Below are positions 16,726 to 25,203 of a DNA stretch of 64,000 nt, piece after piece (position 1 is the first letter of the stretch; every line of letters starts with the position of its first letter). The position numbers and the translations under genes were made by a program. The notes beneath the pieces were generated by a model that was not told the DNA's origin, ran no database searches, and was given only the letters and a program-made list of their open reading frames with translations. This stretch comes from Streptomyces sp. NBC_00190 (GTDB lineage: Bacteria > Actinomycetota > Actinomycetes > Streptomycetales > Streptomycetaceae). The stretch lies in assembly GCF_036203305.1 (NCBI RefSeq), contig NZ_CP108131.1, forward strand, positions 7,998,001 to 8,062,000. The letters are read 5' to 3'.

Positions 16726-18270
16726 TCACCCCTCGGGCGCGGCCGTGTTCCGCAGATACGGCAGCCGGGCCAAGGGCGCGTCGATCCATACCGTGGCCGG
16801 GCCCACGTACGACCGGCCGTCGTCGGCCAGCCACGTGCCCGGCGGGATGAGTACCTCACGTCCGACCGAGCCCTTGGTCACCACCGGAGCCACCATCAGG
16901 GTGTCGCCCAGCATGAACTGGTCGGTGACCGCCGCGTAGCCCTGGTGGGGGAAGGCCCATTCGAGGGGGCGCTGGATCGGTTCGCCCGTGGCCGCGGCGT
17001 GCGCGGCGAGAGCGAGGATCTCCGGGCCCAGCTTGGTGTGCAGGCGGGCGGCCGCGCGGACGACGGCGAGGCCGTCGGCGGAGAGCACGCGCCACGGCGC
17101 TGCCGAGAACTGCATCATGGGGAACAGTGCGGCGATCTGGGAGTAGCGGACGAAGAGCTCCTCGTCGAAACCTTCGCCGTCCTCGCCCGGGACGAAGCGG
17201 AACTCGCCGCCGCCGATCATGTCGGGACAGGTGAACGCGTGGCCGGTCACTGCCTGGGCCAGGGCGTTCGGGATCAGGCTGTCCAGCCCGAAGCGTCCCT
17301 CCCACAGGTGGTACTTGTCCTGCTGGCGCTGTGCGAGCGGCAGGCCGGCGGCGCGCCACGCGTCACGGAACTCGTTGAGCGGCCAGTCGGCACCGAAGCG
17401 GTTCCACGCGTGGGTGTACGCCTCCGGGTCCGCGCACCCGAGCGAGCGCCACCAGGGCGCGTCGCCGCCGTCGAACTTGAACCCGTCGATGCCGATGTCG
17501 TCACGCAGGGCTTCCAGACGGCCGGTGAGCCACGCCCGTGCCCGCGGATCGAGCAGATCGAGTCCGGCGCTCCAGCCGTTCCACCACCAAGCGACCTTGG
17601 CCCGCCCGTCCGCGCCGCTGCCGGTGTCGCGGATCAGCAGGCCCTGGTCGCCCAGCTGTCGCGCGGTGGGGGAGTCCGGGGTCACGTACGGCACGAGCCA
17701 CAGCATCACCTTGAAGCCGAGCTGGTGGAGCCGGGAGACCATGCCCGCCGGATCGGGGAAGCGGCCGGGATGGAAGGTCCAGTCCCCGTAGTCGTTGCTC
17801 CACCGGTCGTCGATCATGAGCACGCCGGGCGGGAAGCCTTCCGCGAGCAGGCGCTCCGCGTACGCCAGCACCTTCGCCTGGGTCGGTTCGAACACCGTCT
17901 CGATCCACAGGTTGTACTGCGGCGCGGCGAAGAGCAGGGGGTCCGGCATCGTGCCGGACGGAGGGTAGCGGTGGGTGATCGCGTGGCGGTACGCCTCGCG
18001 CAGACCGCCGTGCCCCTCGCCGTGCTCGATGACCGCGTCCGGTTCGTGTGTGTGCACGGTCAGCCGGCCGTCGGAGATCGTGAAGGTGAAGGTGCGTTCG
18101 CTGTGCACCCAGCGGCCGCGGTCGGAGAGCAGGAGCGGCATGCCCTGGTTGGCCAGCACGTCACGCAGGTCGAAGGTGTAGCCGTCGGGGTACGGCATGT
18201 GCCGCCCTTCGGCGACAGCTCCGCCCCACCAGTGTTCCCCGTCGAGGAGGGGGAGTTCGAATGTCGTCAT
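16726..18270 (-). CDS. GH31-family alpha-glycosidase
   Basis: 514 aa cytoplasmic enzyme, no signal peptide. A short N-terminal beta domain (~1-110) precedes the (beta/alpha)8 barrel. GH31 catalytic residues are clear: nucleophile Asp267 in IDGFKFDGGD and acid/base Asp350 in FTCPDMIGGGE. DDRWSNDYGDWTFHPGRFPDP is the typical barrel segment before them. The family covers alpha-glucosidase, alpha-xylosidase, alpha-galactosidase and others; specificity is not decidable here. The start gives no strong ribosome site. Last gene of a minus-strand operon (permeases, binding protein, GH31), 92 bp after the binding protein. Confidence 0.88.
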   Translation of the reverse strand: MTTFELPLLDGEHWWGGAVAEGRHMPYPDGYTFDLRDVLANQGMPLLLSDRGRWVHSERTFTFTISDGRLTVHTHEPDAVIEHGEGHGGLREAYRHAITHRYPPSGTMPDPLLFAAPQYNLWIETVFEPTQAKVLAYAERLLAEGFPPGVLMIDDRWSNDYGDWTFHPGRFPDPAGMVSRLHQLGFKVMLWLVPYVTPDSPTARQLGDQGLLIRDTGSGADGRAKVAWWWNGWSAGLDLLDPRARAWLTGRLEALRDDIGIDGFKFDGGDAPWWRSLGCADPEAYTHAWNRFGADWPLNEFRDAWRAAGLPLAQRQQDKYHLWEGRFGLDSLIPNALAQAVTGHAFTCPDMIGGGEFRFVPGEDGEGFDEELFVRYSQIAALFPMMQFSAAPWRVLSADGLAVVRAAARLHTKLGPEILALAAHAAATGEPIQRPLEWAFPHQGYAAVTDQFMLGDTLMVAPVVTKGSVGREVLIPPGTWLADDGRSYVGPATVWIDAPLARLPYLRNTAAPEG

Positions 18271-18362
18271 ACCTGGGGGGTCTCTCCCGGTCTGGTGGAC
18301 GAGCGGGCCGGACGGTCTCGGGTCCCGGCGGCCCGCCGCTGAGCGAAAGGGGCAGCCTTGGA

Positions 18363-19703
18363 CTACTTCATGGTGAAACCTTGTTCCTTGCCGTACGCCT
18401 TCAGTCGTTCCTGCCAGGTGGCCAGCGCGCCGGGCAGGTTTCCGCCGGGCTGCAAGGCCTGGCCGACCGAGTCCTTGAAGACGCTGTTCGCGTAGACCTG
18501 GAACGGCAGGTACTGCCAGCCCGGCCGCACGGCCTTCGACATGTCGGCGAAGGTCTCGTTCGGCTTGCTGCCGGGGAAGAAGGGAACTTCGGCGCTGCGG
18601 AAGCCGGGGTTGTCGAGCAGCAGCTTGGTCGCGGGGAACAGGCCGACTTCGGAGTTGAGCGACCTGACCGCCTCCGGGTCGGAGTTCAGCCACTGGGCGA
18701 AGGCGACCGAGGCCTCCTTGTTCTTCGCCTGCGTGGTGACCGCGACCGACGAGCCGCCGTTCTCCGCGCTGACACCGCCCGGCATGGGCGCGACCGACCA
18801 CTGGCCCCTGCTCTGCGGGATGTTCTGCTCCAGAACCGCCGGTGCCCACGCGCCGGCCAGCCAGGTCGCGTACTTACCGGAGGCCATCGACTTCCACCAC
18901 TCCTCGTTCCAGCTCGCGGTGGAGTCGACCAGCTTGTTCTCGATCAGCGGGCCCCAGGTGTCGGCGTAGGCTTTGGCGCCGGTGTCGTCCTTGAGGTCGA
19001 TGGCGACGTCCGTGGCGGCGCCCACGGTGTACGGCTTGCCGCCGAAGTCCCAGATCAGGCTGTTGGACGTACCCGCGTCCCCGGGGTCCACGTACGTGAT
19101 GCGGACGCTCGGATCGGCGTCGCGGATCTTCTGGGCCAGTGCGCTGTACTCCTCCCACGTGCTCGGCGGCGCGGCACCGAACCTGTCGAGGATGTCCTTG
19201 CGGTAGAACATCGCCATCGGCCCGGAGTCCTGGGGTATGCCGTAGATCCCGTTCGCGACGCTGACCTGGGACCAAGCCGAGTCGGCGAACTTCTCCTTCA
19301 GGCCGGCCGCACCGTAGTCGGCGAGGTTGACCAGCGATTTGCTCATCGCGAACTGGGGGAGTGCGAAGTATTCGATCTGCGCGACGTCGGGGGCGCCGTT
19401 GCCCGCCTTGAGCACGGTGGTCAGCTTGGTGTACTCGTCCTTGGACCGGCCGGCGTTGACGAGGTGGACCTTGACCTTCGGGTACTTCTTCTCGAACAGT
19501 GCGACCGTCTTGTCGATGTTCGGGACCCAGGTCCAGAAGGTGATCTCGGCGGGCTTGTCCAGCGCGGCCTGCACGGCCGCAGGGTCGCCCTTCTTGCCGC
19601 TGTCGGGCGTGCCGGAGCCGCCGCATGCGGCGAGGGAGAGGGTCGCGACGGTGGCCGCGGTGAGTGTGCGGGTGAGAGCCGACAGCCGTCGGAATCTGCT
19701 CAT
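18363..19703 (-). CDS. Sugar-binding lipoprotein of ABC importer (GH31 operon)
   Basis: 446 aa solute-binding protein with signal peptide and lipobox LAAC (near residue 26), so a lipoprotein on the outer face of the membrane. Core motifs: ITFWTWVPNIDKTVALFEKKYP, then YFALPQFAMSKSLVNLADYG. Aromatic-rich stretches (SWNEEWWKSMASGKYATWLAGAW) are typical of oligosaccharide pockets. Third in its operon, after both permeases, an inverted order compared with the other two importers. Confidence 0.92.
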   Translation of the reverse strand: MSRFRRLSALTRTLTAATVATLSLAACGGSGTPDSGKKGDPAAVQAALDKPAEITFWTWVPNIDKTVALFEKKYPKVKVHLVNAGRSKDEYTKLTTVLKAGNGAPDVAQIEYFALPQFAMSKSLVNLADYGAAGLKEKFADSAWSQVSVANGIYGIPQDSGPMAMFYRKDILDRFGAAPPSTWEEYSALAQKIRDADPSVRITYVDPGDAGTSNSLIWDFGGKPYTVGAATDVAIDLKDDTGAKAYADTWGPLIENKLVDSTASWNEEWWKSMASGKYATWLAGAWAPAVLEQNIPQSRGQWSVAPMPGGVSAENGGSSVAVTTQAKNKEASVAFAQWLNSDPEAVRSLNSEVGLFPATKLLLDNPGFRSAEVPFFPGSKPNETFADMSKAVRPGWQYLPFQVYANSVFKDSVGQALQPGGNLPGALATWQERLKAYGKEQGFTMK

Positions 19704-19756
19704 TTCGAATCCTTTTCATCCGGGCGAGGCGAGGCGAGGAGAGGGGTGGGCGTGGG

Positions 19757-20722
19757 CTACTGCTTGACGCCGCCGGCGGCCAGACCTGACTGCCAGAACC
19801 GCTGGAGGAAGAGGAACGCGACGATCAGCGGGACGATCGCCAGAAGACTGCCGGTGATCACCAGAGGGAGGATGGGTGTGGCGCCGGCGCCGGCGCCGCC
19901 CTGCGCGAGGGAGTCCCACTGGCGCAGCCCCACCGTGAGGGGGAACAGCTCCGGGTCGTTGAGCACGATGAGCGGCAGGAAGTAGTTGTTCCAGGTGGCG
20001 ACGAGGGTGAACAGCAGCACGGTGACGAAACCGGGTGCCAGCAGGCGCAGCGAGATGGTGAGGAAGATGCGCAGTTCTCCGGCGCCGTCGATGCGTGCGG
20101 CCTCCAGCATCGCGTCGGGAACGGCTTCGGTCGCGTACACACGCATCAGGTAGAGCCCGAAAGGACTCGCGAGGGAAGGCAGCAGGACCGCCCACGGTGT
20201 GTTGACGATGCCCATGTCGCTGAACAGCAGGTACGTGGGGACCGCGAGGGCGGACGCCGGGATCGAGATCGCACCGATGACGACGGCCGACAGCACCCGA
20301 CGTCCCACGAATTCGTACGTGGCCAGGGCGTAACCGCCCATCGTCGCGATGATGGAGGCTCCGCCAGCCCCGACCACCGAATAGAGCAGGGTGTTGCCGA
20401 ACCAGCGCAGGTAGATCCCGTGGTCGTAGGTGAAGACGTCCTGGATGTTCTCGAACAGGTGGAAGCCGTCCCCGAACCACAGGCCCGGCGAGTCGAAAAG
20501 GGTCTGGTTGGACTTCGTCGCGCTGATGGCGAGCCAGAGCAGGGGGATCAGTGTGTACGCGAGCATCAGGCCCATCGCCACGGTCAAGGAGGTGGACCTG
20601 CCCGGACGGCGCCGGGCGGGCCGGCCCCGGGAGCCCCGGCGCCGGGAGGGGGTACGGCGCGGTGCCCCTTCGGTGAAGGCCTCGGCGGACCTGCTGACGG
20701 TCCCGGGCGCGGCAGTGGTCAC
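19757..20722 (-). CDS. MalG-like sugar ABC permease (GH31 operon)
   Basis: 321 aa from GTG 20722, which overlaps the upstream stop as GTGA. A long Arg/Pro/Ser-rich cytoplasmic N-terminus (~45 residues) precedes TSLTVAMGLMLAYTLIPLLWLAI and five more hydrophobic segments. The EAA loop reads EAARIDGAGELRIFLTISLRLL. Ends Gly-Gly-Val-Lys-Gln, as usual for MalG subunits. Confidence 0.92.
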   Translation of the reverse strand: MTTAAPGTVSRSAEAFTEGAPRRTPSRRRGSRGRPARRRPGRSTSLTVAMGLMLAYTLIPLLWLAISATKSNQTLFDSPGLWFGDGFHLFENIQDVFTYDHGIYLRWFGNTLLYSVVGAGGASIIATMGGYALATYEFVGRRVLSAVVIGAISIPASALAVPTYLLFSDMGIVNTPWAVLLPSLASPFGLYLMRVYATEAVPDAMLEAARIDGAGELRIFLTISLRLLAPGFVTVLLFTLVATWNNYFLPLIVLNDPELFPLTVGLRQWDSLAQGGAGAGATPILPLVITGSLLAIVPLIVAFLFLQRFWQSGLAAGGVKQ

Positions 20723-21603
20723 AGCATGCGCTCCCTTCGGGCGGTCGTACGCTGCACCGCGTACGCGACGATCACGGTCACCAGGCCGAGCAGCACCGCG
20801 ACGGCGGCCGAGTAGTTGAACTGGCGCCCGTCGAAGGCGAGGCTGTAGGCGTACATGTTGGGCGTGTAGTTCGTGGAGACGGCGGCGGGCGCCAGGGACT
20901 GGAGCACGCTCGGCTCGTTGAAGAGCTGGAAGCTGCCGATCACCGAGAACGTCGTGGCCATCAGCAGGGCAGGGCGCAGGGCCGGCAGTTTGATGCTGAA
21001 CGCCTTGCGGAGGGCGCCGGCGCCGTCGACCTCGGCCGCCTCGTACAGCTCCTCGGGCACCGATCGCAGTGCCGCGTAGAAGATCAGCATGTTGTAGCCG
21101 ACGTACGACCACGTGACGATGTTGCCGATCGAAGCGAGCATCCAGCTCTCGGAGAGCAGGTCGGGCACCTCGGTGTGCAAGAGGTCGCCGATCTCGCCGG
21201 CCAGGCCGAAGCGGTCCCCGTACAGGTAGCCCCACATCAGTGCCGCGACCACACCGGGAACGGCGTAGGGGACGAAGATGCCGATCCGGAAGAGCCCCGG
21301 CGCGCGCAGCCGGCCACTGTCGATCGCGAGGGCGGCCAACAGTGCGAGGCCGAGCATGAGCGGTACCTGGATCGCGAAGAAGAGTGCGACGCGGCCGAGG
21401 CCGGCGTGGAACAGGTTGTCCTTGAACGCCTTGGTGTAGTTGTCCAGCCCCGTGAAGACCATCCCGCCGATCATGCGCTCCTGATAGAGGCTCAGGTTGA
21501 CCGAGTACATCAGTGGGGCGAGGACTCCGACGACGAAGACGCAGAGGAACGGCAGGAGAAACGCATGCGCGGTGAGGTTGCGCCGAACAGCGCGCCGTTT
21601 CAC
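20719..21603 (-). CDS. MalF-like sugar ABC permease (GH31 operon)
   Basis: About 294 aa from GTG 21603. An in-frame ATG at 21702 would add 33 residues, but it lies inside the LacI operator, and the added part is Pro/Arg-rich without a ribosome site, so the GTG is preferred. Hydrophobic segments start AHAFLLPFLCVFVVGVLAPL. The EAA loop reads EAAEVDGAGALRKAFSIKLPAL. First gene of the minus-strand operon with permease, binding protein and GH31; transcription should start just upstream under LacI control. Confidence 0.88.
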   Translation of the reverse strand: MKRRAVRRNLTAHAFLLPFLCVFVVGVLAPLMYSVNLSLYQERMIGGMVFTGLDNYTKAFKDNLFHAGLGRVALFFAIQVPLMLGLALLAALAIDSGRLRAPGLFRIGIFVPYAVPGVVAALMWGYLYGDRFGLAGEIGDLLHTEVPDLLSESWMLASIGNIVTWSYVGYNMLIFYAALRSVPEELYEAAEVDGAGALRKAFSIKLPALRPALLMATTFSVIGSFQLFNEPSVLQSLAPAAVSTNYTPNMYAYSLAFDGRQFNYSAAVAVLLGLVTVIVAYAVQRTTARRERML

Positions 21604-21685
21604 CGCGGTCCCCGGTGGCGGCGGCCGGCGATGTCCCCATCGCGGACCGGGGCTTGGACGACTCTCACGGATATGACCTCCGATG

Positions 21686-21703
21686 CATGTTAGCGCCAAC
21701 ATG
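21686..21703. promoter_or_regulatory. Predicted LacI operator 1 (transport operon side)
   Basis: CATGTTAGCGCCAACATG, an 18-bp near-perfect palindrome with a central GCGC, the standard LacI/GalR layout. It lies about 80 bp before the chosen start of the minus-strand permease operon. It differs from operator 2 (21876) only at positions 7 and 12. Confidence 0.85.
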
Positions 21704-21742
21704 GTGGCGCGGTTCGGAAGTGTGTCGATCGCTCTCGGAGAG

Positions 21743-21759
21743 TGTCAAGGGTTTTGACA
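21743..21759. promoter_or_regulatory. Back-to-back -35 elements
   Basis: TGTCAA and TTGACA (21743-21748 and 21754-21759) form an inverted repeat with a 5-nt spacer, so each strand carries a perfect TTGACA. They lie between the two LacI operators. No convincing -10 at 17 nt was found on either strand, so use as promoters is only suggested. Confidence 0.35.
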
Positions 21760-21875
21760 GACTCATCTGTCGCTCCGTCAGTTATCATGTTTTTCAAGGG
21801 GTTTCGAGCTTCAGAAAGGCCTCCGGCGGTCAGTCGGTCACCCGGAGCCGCGCAGCAACCTGTTGACCAACGCGG

Positions 21876-21893
21876 CATGTTCGCGCAAACATG
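21876..21893. promoter_or_regulatory. Predicted LacI operator 2 (regulator side)
   Basis: CATGTTCGCGCAAACATG, same half-sites as operator 1, 51 bp before the lacI start. Two operators 190 bp apart could be bridged by one LacI tetramer, or each promoter could be repressed separately. Confidence 0.85.
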
Positions 21894-21943
21894 ATGACGG
21901 TCAGGAGACGCCCGGGCGTCACAGTTGCGAGAGGAACTGCACC

Positions 21944-22996
21944 ATGGCGAAGGATGGGCAGCGGCCACGCAAGCCCCGTTCCCCGGCTGCGGACCGCCCC
22001 AGGCCCCCGTCGATGGCCGATGTCGCGGCTATGGCCGGAGTCTCGGCACAGACCGTCTCCCGCGTGGTCAACGCGACTGCCCGCGTCGACGACGCGACCC
22101 GGGACCGGGTCGTCCGAGCCGTACGCATGCTCGGGTACCGCCCCAACACCGCTGCCCGGGCGCTGGCCACCGGCAAGTTCCGGACGATCGGTGTCATCAG
22201 CTTCGATCTCACGGCGCACGGAAACGCGCGCACACTGGAGTCGATCGTCTCCGCCGTGCAGTCCACCGAGTACTCGGTCAACGTCGTCGTCCCGCAGGCA
22301 CAGACCCAGGAGGCGGTGCTGGATGCCTTCCGGAGGCTGAGTGGGCATGCGGTCGACGGGGTCATCGTGAACGAGGCGCAGATCCTGACCGGTTCGCTGG
22401 TGCTCCCCTCGGGGCTGCCGGTCGTGGTCGTCGACGGTGGCGACGACCACCGCTACCCCGGCGTCCACACCGACCACGCGGCCGGTGCGGAGATCGCCGT
22501 GACCCACCTGCTGGGACTCGGCCACACCACGGTGTGGCACCTGGCCGGCCCGCAGGACTCCCACCCCGCGCGCCGCCGCGCCGAGGCATGGCAGCGTGCC
22601 CTCCGGGCGGCGGGCGCCCCGATCCCGCCGGCCGTCCACGGAGACTGGAGCGCCGAGAGCGGCTATCGGGCAGGCCGGGAACTCGCCGGCCTCCCGGAGG
22701 TCACCGCGGTGTTCGCCGCCAACGATCAGATGGCGCTCGGGATGGTCCGTGCGCTCCGCGACGTCGGACGCTCGGTTCCGCAGGACGTGAGCGTGGTCGG
22801 TTTCGACAACATCGCCGAATCCGCCTACTTCCTCCCGCCCCTGACCACCGTGGACCAGGACCTCTCCCAGGTCGGCGCGGCCTGCGTGGACCGGCTCCTG
22901 AGCCAGATCGAGGGCGCCGCGTCGACGGACTCGTCCCTCGTGTCGGTCATGCCGACCCTGGTGGAGCGGGACAGCGCGGCGCCGCCACGGGTCTGA
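21944..22996 (+). CDS. LacI-family regulator of the GH31/GH42/GH5 locus
   Basis: 350 aa from the ATG with GAGAGGA about 8 nt upstream. A ~22-residue basic N-terminal extension precedes the HTH (MADVAAMAGVSAQTVSRVVN), hinge helix (NTAARALATGK) and sensor core (FRTIGVISFDLTAHG onward). It ends SVVGFDNIAESAYFLPPLTTVDQ. Divergent from the GH31 transport operon with an operator before each gene, and 79 bp upstream of the GH42 gene. It probably represses both transcripts. Confidence 0.93.
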   Translation: MAKDGQRPRKPRSPAADRPRPPSMADVAAMAGVSAQTVSRVVNATARVDDATRDRVVRAVRMLGYRPNTAARALATGKFRTIGVISFDLTAHGNARTLESIVSAVQSTEYSVNVVVPQAQTQEAVLDAFRRLSGHAVDGVIVNEAQILTGSLVLPSGLPVVVVDGGDDHRYPGVHTDHAAGAEIAVTHLLGLGHTTVWHLAGPQDSHPARRRAEAWQRALRAAGAPIPPAVHGDWSAESGYRAGRELAGLPEVTAVFAANDQMALGMVRALRDVGRSVPQDVSVVGFDNIAESAYFLPPLTTVDQDLSQVGAACVDRLLSQIEGAASTDSSLVSVMPTLVERDSAAPPRV

Positions 22997-23030
22997 GGGG
23001 TCAGGCGAACGCGGCCTCCCGCTACACCCC

Positions 23031-23069
23031 CATGAGACGTAACGCCCTGCTGAAGTACCTGAAGGGGTA
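23031..23069 (+). other. Possible 12-codon leader ORF
   Basis: ATG-AGA-CGT-AAC then eight codons to TAA, encoding MRRNALLKYLKG. It ends 6 nt before the GH42 start, and its last codons form the GH42 ribosome site. It could couple translation, or simply be chance. It lacks an obvious ribosome site of its own. Confidence 0.25.
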
Positions 23070-23075
23070 AGGAAG

Positions 23076-25130
23076 ATGAACTCTCCGGCACACGACCGCG
23101 CCCGAGCCCTCGGCACGCGACTGGGCGGCCTCGGTTTCGGCGGCGACTACAACCCCGAGCAGTGGGACGCGGCCACCCGCGCCGAGGACCTGCGCCTGAT
23201 GAACGAGGCAGGCGTCAACCTCGTCAACCTCGCCATCTTCGCCTGGGGCCGCGTCGAGCCCGCCCGCGACGCCTACGACTTCGGCTTCTTCGACACCGTC
23301 ATGGACGACCTGGCCGCGCACGGCATCACCGCCGACCTGGCCACCATGACCGCGTCGCCACCCCCGTGGCTCGCCGTCGAGCATCCCGAGATCCTGCCGG
23401 TCACCGCCTCCGGGACCGTCCTGTCCCCAGGGGGCCGCCAGCACTTCTGCCCCTCCAGCCCGGTCTTCCGCGACCGGGCCGTCCGCCTGGTCGAAGCCGT
23501 CGCCACCCACTACCGCGACCATCCGGCGCTCGGCCTGTGGCACGTCGGCAACGAGTACGGGATCCATGTCGCCGAATGCTTCTGCGACACCTCCGCCGCG
23601 GACTTCCGGCGCTGGCTCGCGGCCCGGTACGGCGATGTCGGCGCGCTCAACGAAGCGTGGTCCACGGACTTCTGGTCGCAGCGCTACACCTCCTTCGACC
23701 AGATCCTGCCGCCGCGCACCGCACCGACGTACCCCAACCCCTCCCAGCAGCTCGACTTCAAGCGGTTCAGCAGCGACGCCCTGCGCACCTGCTTCACCCT
23801 CGAACGCGACGTGCTGCGCCGCATCACCCCCGGCACACCGGTGACCACGAACTTCCTCGCCGGACACAAGTCGGTCGACGTCCACGCCTGGGCACCCGAG
23901 ATGGACGTCCTCGCCCTCGACAGCTACCCGGACCCGCACGGGGAGGCGGCCCACATCGGCGCGGCGCTGTCGTACGACCTCCTGCGCGGTGCGGCAGGCG
24001 GGAAGCCGTGGCTGCTCACCGAACAAGCCCCGTCCGCCGTCAACTGGCGGGGCCGCAACGGTGCCAAGAGCCCCGGCCGGATGCGCTTGTGGAGCTGGCA
24101 GGCCGTCGCGCAGGGCGCGGACGCCGTCATGTACTTCCAATGGAGGCAGTCCCGCGGCGGCGCGGAGAAGTTCCACTCAGGCATGGTCCCCCACGCGGGG
24201 GCCGGGACCCGGGTGCACACCGAGGTGCGCGAGCTGGGCCGCGAACTGGCCCGGGTGCCCGAGCTGGCCGGCACGCGCATCCGCAACGAGGTCGCGATCA
24301 TGTTCGACTGGGACAACTGGTGGGCCCTCGAACTCGACTCACATCCTTCGGACGGCGTGCGCTGCCTCGACCGCGTCCTCGACCACTACGCACCCCTGTT
24401 CGAAGCGGGCGTCGGCATCGACGTCGTCCATCCCTCCGCGGACCTCGGCCCGTACAAGTTGCTCGTGCTGCCCAGCCACTACCTGCTGTCGGCCGAGACC
24501 GCCGTGCGGATCCGCACCTTCGTGGCGGACGGGGGATCCCTGCTCGCCTCGTTCTTCACCGGGATCGTCGACGAGCACGACCGCGTGCACACGGGCGGCT
24601 ATCCGGCTCCGCTGGGTGACGTACTGGGTGTACGGGTCGAGGAGTTCTGGCCGGCCGCAGCAGGCGAGGCCGTCCCGCTCCGCGCCCCGGAAGCGGACGC
24701 CGCGGCGCCCGCGCCGGCGTCGCTGTGGCGCGAGGACGTGAAGCTCACCGGCGCCCGCCCCGAACTCTTCTTCGCCGGACCCGACTGGGACGAGAACCGC
24801 GCGGCGGCCACGGTGCACACCCACGGCACCGGGACTGCCCGCTACGTCGCGACCCGGCCCGATCCCGTCACGATGCGGGCCATCGTCGACCGCTCACTCG
24901 CCGACGCGGGGGTCAACCCCGTTGTGCCCGGACTGCACACAGGCATCCAGGCGACGATCCGGCACGGCGCGGATCACGACGTCCTCATCCTGCTCAACCA
25001 CACCGAGGACAAACACGAGGTGACGCTGCCGGCCGACCGCCGGGACCTCCTCGACGATCGCAGGCCTCTCGTCCGCCACGTGACCCTCGAACCACGAGGC
25101 GTCGCGGTCCTCGGCAGCGGCGGCAGCTGA
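23076..25130 (+). CDS. GH42 beta-galactosidase
   Basis: 684 aa, cytoplasmic, with ribosome site AAGGAAG directly upstream. GH42 layout: barrel starting LGFGGDYNPEQWD, acid/base Glu160 in WHVGNEYG, nucleophile Glu316 in LLTEQAPSAVNW, then the trimerisation/Rossmann-like domain and a C-terminal beta domain. The Cys of the GH42 zinc site may be in FCDTSAADF. It hydrolyses beta-galactosides, often plant galactan or arabinogalactan oligosaccharides rather than lactose. In an operon with LacI before and GH5 after, so it probably works on sugar brought in by the divergent importer. Confidence 0.93.
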   Translation: MNSPAHDRARALGTRLGGLGFGGDYNPEQWDAATRAEDLRLMNEAGVNLVNLAIFAWGRVEPARDAYDFGFFDTVMDDLAAHGITADLATMTASPPPWLAVEHPEILPVTASGTVLSPGGRQHFCPSSPVFRDRAVRLVEAVATHYRDHPALGLWHVGNEYGIHVAECFCDTSAADFRRWLAARYGDVGALNEAWSTDFWSQRYTSFDQILPPRTAPTYPNPSQQLDFKRFSSDALRTCFTLERDVLRRITPGTPVTTNFLAGHKSVDVHAWAPEMDVLALDSYPDPHGEAAHIGAALSYDLLRGAAGGKPWLLTEQAPSAVNWRGRNGAKSPGRMRLWSWQAVAQGADAVMYFQWRQSRGGAEKFHSGMVPHAGAGTRVHTEVRELGRELARVPELAGTRIRNEVAIMFDWDNWWALELDSHPSDGVRCLDRVLDHYAPLFEAGVGIDVVHPSADLGPYKLLVLPSHYLLSAETAVRIRTFVADGGSLLASFFTGIVDEHDRVHTGGYPAPLGDVLGVRVEEFWPAAAGEAVPLRAPEADAAAPAPASLWREDVKLTGARPELFFAGPDWDENRAAATVHTHGTGTARYVATRPDPVTMRAIVDRSLADAGVNPVVPGLHTGIQATIRHGADHDVLILLNHTEDKHEVTLPADRRDLLDDRRPLVRHVTLEPRGVAVLGSGGS

Positions 25131-25203
25131 GCGAGCCCCCGATCCGTTGCCCGAAACCGCTCCACCACGCACGTCCACCCCCCATGCCCTATCGGAGGAC
25201 ACT

